The position numbers were made by a program, and so were the translations under genes. Below are positions 60,119-64,000 of a DNA stretch of 64,000 nucleotides, piece after piece. The notes below the pieces were generated by a model that had not been told where the DNA came from, ran no database searches, and worked only from the letters and a program-made list of their open reading frames with translations. The number at the start of each line of letters is the position of its first letter. The first letter of the stretch is position 1. The DNA comes from Photobacterium sp. JCM 19050 (GTDB lineage: Bacteria > Pseudomonadota > Gammaproteobacteria > Enterobacterales > Vibrionaceae), in assembly GCA_001310455.1 (NCBI GenBank), contig BAXG01000002.1, positions 186,001-250,000 on the forward strand. The letters are read 5' to 3'.

Positions 60119-61194
60119 ATGAGCGAAGCTGAACTCGAACCCCAAAAAAAGATCATCCATGTTGATATGGACTGCTTTTACGCAGCCGTGGAGATGCGTG
60201 ATAACCCGTCGCTGAAGGACATTCCGCTGGCGATAGGGGGAGACGCCAACCGGCGCGGGGTGATCTCAACCTGCAACTATGTCGCCCGCAAATATGGCGT
60301 CCGCTCAGCCATGCCTACCGCCCGAGCCAAAAAGCTCTGCCCGCGCCTGACAGTTATCCGGGGGGATATGGCCAAATACAAAGAGGTTTCCCGCCAAATC
60401 CGGGTTATATTTGAACGCTACACCGATAAAATCGAACCGCTCTCGCTGGATGAAGCCTACCTGGATGTCACCGGTTTATCCCTGTACCAGGCTCCGCCAC
60501 CCTGATTGCAGAAGCCATCCGCCGGGATATTGCCAGCGAACTTAACCTGACGGCCTCGGCCGGCGTCGCACCGGTAAAGTTTGTTGCCAAGGTGGCATCG
60601 GATATCAATAAACCCAATGGCATTTGTGTGGTAACGCCGGATGACCTGCCGGAGTTTGTCCGCAAACTGCCGCTGGAAAAGATCCCCGGTGTTGGGCATG
60701 TCACCCTTGGCAAACTCCATGACCTTGGCCTGAAAACCTGCGAAGACATTCAGCACAGCAACCAGCAAACCATGATCCAGCATTTCGGCAAGTTCGGGGT
60801 CTCCCTCTGGCAACGCTCCCACGGAATCGACCGCCGGGGTGTGGTCACTGAAAGGGTACGAAAGTCCCTTGGTGTGGAGCGTACCTTGTCAGCCGATATC
60901 TTCACTCCGGATGAGTGCTGGAATGTGGTTGAATCCCTTTACGATGAGCTGGAAACCCGCCTCGCCCGGGTACAAAGCGACAAACGCATCCTCCGCCAGG
61001 GCGTAAAACTCAAGTTCGATGACTTCCAGCAAACCACAGTGGAACACGCCCACCCGGAACTGGAAAAAGAGTACTTCAAGCCCCTGCTGCAAGAAGCGCT
61101 GAGCCGCCAAAAAGGCCGAGGCATCCGGCTGGTCGGGCTGGTGGTAGGCATCTGCCAGGATGGGGATGTACCGCAGTTGAGTTTTGGGTGGTGA
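60119..61194 (+). CDS. dinB: DNA polymerase IV (Y-family), one frame break
   Basis: Error-prone translesion polymerase. Y-family motifs: [20 protein letters not shown] (first catalytic aspartate), [22 protein letters not shown], the [10 protein letters not shown] pair of acids, and [21 protein letters not shown] in the little-finger region. One base is missing near 60500 ([13 protein letters not shown] expected). Restored length is 358 residues. No ribosome site precedes ATG 60119, and the predicted transcription start coincides with it. In relatives dinB follows nqrM directly; here the polyamine block separates them. Confidence 0.94.
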
Positions 61195-61251
61195 GGGTTA
61201 GCAAATGAAAAGTATTAAATATTGAGTATGAATTTAGAACGCTATCCATGA

Positions 61252-61596
61252 TTAGCTTATTCTTACACTATTTGCTTTATCAATATTATCCAAAATAGTA
61301 TCGACAACATCTTGTGTCGTTAGTTGGAAAGTGATTTTACCTGAATTAATCTTAAAATAACCATGTGGCGAAGGTTGTTGATAATTATATTGTTTTAAAA
61401 TTTGCTTAATAAGCCTCTCAATTTCAACAGACTTATTCTCTATATCTGGATAATCACCATCGCCTATCCTCCAGTTTATGTAATAAGAATGATGATAAGG
61501 TTGTGAATTTGTTAGTGAGCCAAAAATAATATAGCCACTAACATGTTCCAAAGCAGGGCATATCTGCTTTAAATTTTTGCATGTACTATTACTCAT
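61252..61596 (-). CDS. Hypothetical protein, AT-rich gene
   Basis: 114 residues from ATG 61596, which follows AGGAG at good distance. No family recognised. Rich in asparagine, tyrosine and isoleucine (SYYINWRIGDGDYPDI, KQYNYQQPSPHGYFKI); the C-terminus SGKITFQLTTQDVVDTILDNID suggests an alpha/beta fold. No signal peptide or membrane helix. Base composition is clearly AT-richer than dinB and pepD on either side, a sign of recent acquisition. It is divergently arranged with the gene at 61704, so they share a 107-base upstream region and may be functionally paired. Confidence 0.55.
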   Translation of the reverse strand: MSNSTCKNLKQICPALEHVSGYIIFGSLTNSQPYHHSYYINWRIGDGDYPDIENKSVEIERLIKQILKQYNYQQPSPHGYFKINSGKITFQLTTQDVVDTILDNIDKANSVRIS

Positions 61597-61703
61597 AAAT
61601 TTCTCCTGCCTAGAAGCAGAGATTGTGACATTGCACAAAGTTTGCGTCGATGTTGAAAAAGTAAAATTGAGATCAAATTAAAACATCTTATCAGGGCGCA
61701 AAA

Positions 61704-62441
61704 ATGGATTTAAACTTACTTAGGTTTAATTACGAATCATCGTTGAGAGAATTAATTGATACTGATTTTATTGATGGTGAGGATAAGTATTCCGGTGTTT
61801 TTCTTTCTTATCCATTTCCTGAATACGAGTCAACAAAAAAACGTGTAATGATTGTTGGCAGGGAAACAGCTGGTTGGAATACGAAGAATGGCAAGAATAC
61901 AATTCTTCGGATTGTGGAACGGAATGAAGAAAAAGACACCCAAGCAACTATTAATGAAGCCTTTGAAAGATACTCTTGGCATTTGCTAGACAAAAAAGGT
62001 GGGGTGCTAAAGAGAGCTCATCGCTCACACTTTCAGCGGTTCTATCATCAAGTTGCAAATCGACTTGGCTTAAAACCTCAAGAGCTTATTTATGCCAACC
62101 TTTTTGCCTGGGACTATGATGGACGATCTCCGACAATTCGTAGCAAAAAGGAATTCGAAGTAGTTCAAAATGTTTCTGTGAAATTACTAGCGGAGTCCAT
62201 TAATTTTTGTAAGCCGGAAATAATTATTTTTGCAGTTGGTTGCAACGTAACAAACGATGAAACAATAAAGCTTTTAATGAATGAATTTTTTGGTGGGTAC
62301 AATACTACTGAATTAGTGAGTAAAAAGTACTGGAGATTTTCGGGTGCTGGAATGGATTGCTTCCGAATAGCACATCCGAGGGCTAGCTCCTCTGAGCACC
62401 AAAAATACAGAAGCTTGGTTCTGGAAAATGTTTGTCGATGA
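61704..62441 (+). CDS. Hypothetical protein with possible uracil-DNA-glycosylase-like fold, AT-rich gene
   Basis: 245 residues. The segment RVMIVGRETAGW (about residues 47-58) resembles the G-x-E-T-x-G-W motif of UDG-like hypothetical proteins, and HPRASS near the end (224-229) occupies the place of the His-Pro-Ser motif of that superfamily; NLFAWDYDGRSP lies between. This resemblance is by eye and not certain. No signal or membrane helix. The gene is AT-rich relative to its flanks, is not part of the usual dinB-pepD surroundings, and is divergent from the hypothetical gene to its left. Possible roles include a DNA-repair-like or defence-related activity; none is shown. Confidence 0.6.
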   Translation: MDLNLLRFNYESSLRELIDTDFIDGEDKYSGVFLSYPFPEYESTKKRVMIVGRETAGWNTKNGKNTILRIVERNEEKDTQATINEAFERYSWHLLDKKGGVLKRAHRSHFQRFYHQVANRLGLKPQELIYANLFAWDYDGRSPTIRSKKEFEVVQNVSVKLLAESINFCKPEIIIFAVGCNVTNDETIKLLMNEFFGGYNTTELVSKKYWRFSGAGMDCFRIAHPRASSSEHQKYRSLVLENVCR

Positions 62442-62494
62442 TAAGTTTGAGTTCTAAATATGTAGCTCAATTATAATTTTTTAATCAAAGTTTA

Positions 62495-62520
62495 AAAAAT
62501 CCCGCAGTTGCGGGATTTTT
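62495..62520. terminator. Bidirectional terminator between the AT-rich gene and pepD
   Basis: AAAATCCCGCA / TGCGGGATTTTT stem with a short loop and A and T runs on both sides, between convergent genes. Confidence 0.88.
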
Positions 62521-62539
62521 ATTGCTACCTGTTTGCCGG

Positions 62540-63997
62540 TTACGCTTTCTCAGGAATGCGCTTCAGCAGGGTAACCAGTTGGTCCCAGTACAGGGCAACA
62601 TCTTTGATGTTTACCTGCTCATCCGGAGAGTGAGCACCGGTGATGGTTGGGCCGAAGGAGATCATGTCCATGTCAGGGTATGGCTTCTTGAACAGACCAC
62701 ATTCCAGACCGGCGTGAATCACGTTGATGTTCGGGATGCGGCCGTACATCTCTTCGTAGGTTTCACGGAACAGGTGCATGATCTGGGAGTCCGGATCCGG
62801 CTTCCAGCCTGGGTATGCGCCGTCAAATGCGATGTCAGCACCCGCCAGTTCGGCTACAGAGGCCAGCATGCCTTCTACCATGTCACGGCCGGTGTCGATC
62901 AGCGAACGGATCAGGCACAGTACGGTGATGGTGTTGCCTTCGGTAGTGATAACACCCACGTTCAGTGAGGTTTCAACCACGCCCTTGATGTCATCGCTCA
63001 TGCGGATTACACCGTTAGGGCAGGCGTTCAGGGCAGCGATAAAGCGCGCCTGATCCTGAGGAGCCAGCACAGTCTGAGCTTCAGCAGCGTTGATGTTCAT
63101 CTCGATAGACGGTTCAACGGCTGCCAGCTCTTCTTTCACCATGGCTTCGAAGTGGGCGAACAGGTCAGCCAGCTTCTGCTTGTTCTCTTCCGGCAGGGCA
63201 ACAACTGTGAAGGCTTCACGAGGAATCGCGTTGCGCAGGGTACCACCGGTGATTTCTGCAATCTTCAGACCCAGCTCTTCAGCGTGGCCGGACAGGAAGC
63301 GAGCCAGCAGTTTGTTGGCATTGCCACGGCCGGTGTGAATGTCACAGCCGGAGTGGCCGCCGCGCAGGCCTTTCAGTTGCAGCTGGACAGCAACGTGACC
63401 GGCAGGGATGTCCTGGCGCTCAACGTTGAAGGTCATGTGGGCGTTCACACCGCCGGCACAGCCCATGTAGACTTCGCCTTCTTCCTCAGAGTCGGTGTTT
63501 AGCAGAATGTCGCCTTCCAGCCAGCCTTTTTGCAGGCCGAATGCACCGGTCATACCGGCTTCTTCGTCGATAGTGACCAGCACTTCCAGCGGGCCGTGCT
63601 CAACGGTTTTGTCTGCCAGCACTGCCAGGCAAGATGCCAGGCCGATACCGTTGTCTGCACCCAGTGTGGTTCCGCGAGCGGTTACCCACTCACCGTTTAC
63701 GTAAGCCTGGATTGGGTCGGTCAGGAAGTCGTGTTCTGTGTCTTCGTTCTTTTGGGGAACCATGTCCATGTGTGCCTGCAGCACCACACCACGACGGTTT
63801 TCAAAGCCCGGTGTTGCAGGCTTCTTGATGAAGATATTACCCACTTCATCACGGCGTACTTCAAGGCCCTCTGAGCTTGCCCAGTCTACGATGAACTGTG
63901 CAACTTTCTCTTCGTGCTTTGATGGGTGTGGGATAGAGCAAATCTTGTCGAAGAACTGCCAAAGCAGTTGTGGTGAAAGGTTGCTGATTTCTGACAC
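62540..63997 (-). CDS. pepD: Aminoacyl-histidine dipeptidase (peptidase D)
   Basis: Cytosolic zinc metallopeptidase of the M20 family that cleaves carnosine-type and other dipeptides. 485 residues. Metal and active-site segments: VLQAHMDMVPQK (His80 region), TTLGADNGIGLA, VTIDEEAGMTGAFGL, NTDSEEEGEV and a second domain with GLRGGHSGCDIHTGRGNA. Start ATG 63997 is three bases from the window edge, so its ribosome site is not visible. Intact frame. Codon use resembles nqr, indicating a well-expressed housekeeping gene. Confidence 0.96.
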   Translation of the reverse strand: MSEISNLSPQLLWQFFDKICSIPHPSKHEEKVAQFIVDWASSEGLEVRRDEVGNIFIKKPATPGFENRRGVVLQAHMDMVPQKNEDTEHDFLTDPIQAYVNGEWVTARGTTLGADNGIGLASCLAVLADKTVEHGPLEVLVTIDEEAGMTGAFGLQKGWLEGDILLNTDSEEEGEVYMGCAGGVNAHMTFNVERQDIPAGHVAVQLQLKGLRGGHSGCDIHTGRGNANKLLARFLSGHAEELGLKIAEITGGTLRNAIPREAFTVVALPEENKQKLADLFAHFEAMVKEELAAVEPSIEMNINAAEAQTVLAPQDQARFIAALNACPNGVIRMSDDIKGVVETSLNVGVITTEGNTITVLCLIRSLIDTGRDMVEGMLASVAELAGADIAFDGAYPGWKPDPDSQIMHLFRETYEEMYGRIPNINVIHAGLECGLFKKPYPDMDMISFGPTITGAHSPDEQVNIKDVALYWDQLVTLLKRIPEKA

Positions 63998-64000
63998 AGG

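Overview
The window reads as chromosomal DNA of a marine gammaproteobacterium of the Vibrionaceae. The evidence is a Na+-translocating NADH:quinone reductase operon (nqrABCDEF) followed by apbE and nqrM, a sodium-type flagellar stator (pomAB) behind dxs-ispA-xseB, OmpK, the glyA-nrdR-ribD-ribE-ribBA-ribH-nusB-thiL-pgpA run, and dinB and pepD near the end. The genus cannot be fixed from sequence reading alone; Vibrio, Grimontia, Enterovibrio and Salinivibrio relatives all remain possible. No rRNA, tRNA, CRISPR array, transposase or phage gene was seen.

Layout. (1) 1-7325: carnitine catabolism. A GlxA/CdhR-type regulator (cut by the window edge), a 3-dehydrocarnitine cleavage enzyme, L-carnitine dehydrogenase, a convergent alpha/beta hydrolase and a quaternary-amine ABC importer. 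(2) 7688-8296: a YitT-family membrane protein. (3) 8643-16190: glyA behind a PurR-like operator, then nrdR, riboflavin synthesis, nusB, thiL and pgpA. (4) 16537-20123: pqiABC envelope lipid-transport system. (5) 20187-25218: dxs-ispA-xseB leftward and pomAB rightward from a sigma-28 promoter. (6) 25331-33694: thiI, yajL, panE, ompK, ampG, an orphan ORF, yajG, rlmG and bolA. (7) 34164-41473: nqrABCDEF, apbE, nqrM. (8) 41692-59959: an 18-kb polyamine block with two gamma-glutamylpolyamine synthetase-like genes, two PuuB-like oxidases, PuuD, PuuR, PuuC, GabD, two class III aminotransferases, a cupin and a PotFGHI importer. (9) 60119-63997: dinB under LexA, two AT-rich unknown genes, pepD.

How it works together. 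The carnitine block would import and oxidise carnitine to betaine-level products. The polyamine block would import putrescine and related amines and degrade them by two routes, gamma-glutamylation (PuuA/B/C/D) and direct transamination (SpuC-like), both ending in succinate through GabD. PuuR-like boxes sit at puuB1, puuR and puuC.

A dominant technical feature: about 38 reading-frame breaks in 25 genes, including essential ones (ribH, ispA, thiL). I worked out the frame change at each, and every one is explained by missing bases; none needs an inserted base. Restoring the bases gives whole codon numbers and family-typical lengths. I treat them as residual deletion errors in the assembly, not as pseudogenes, and annotate the full spans as CDS.
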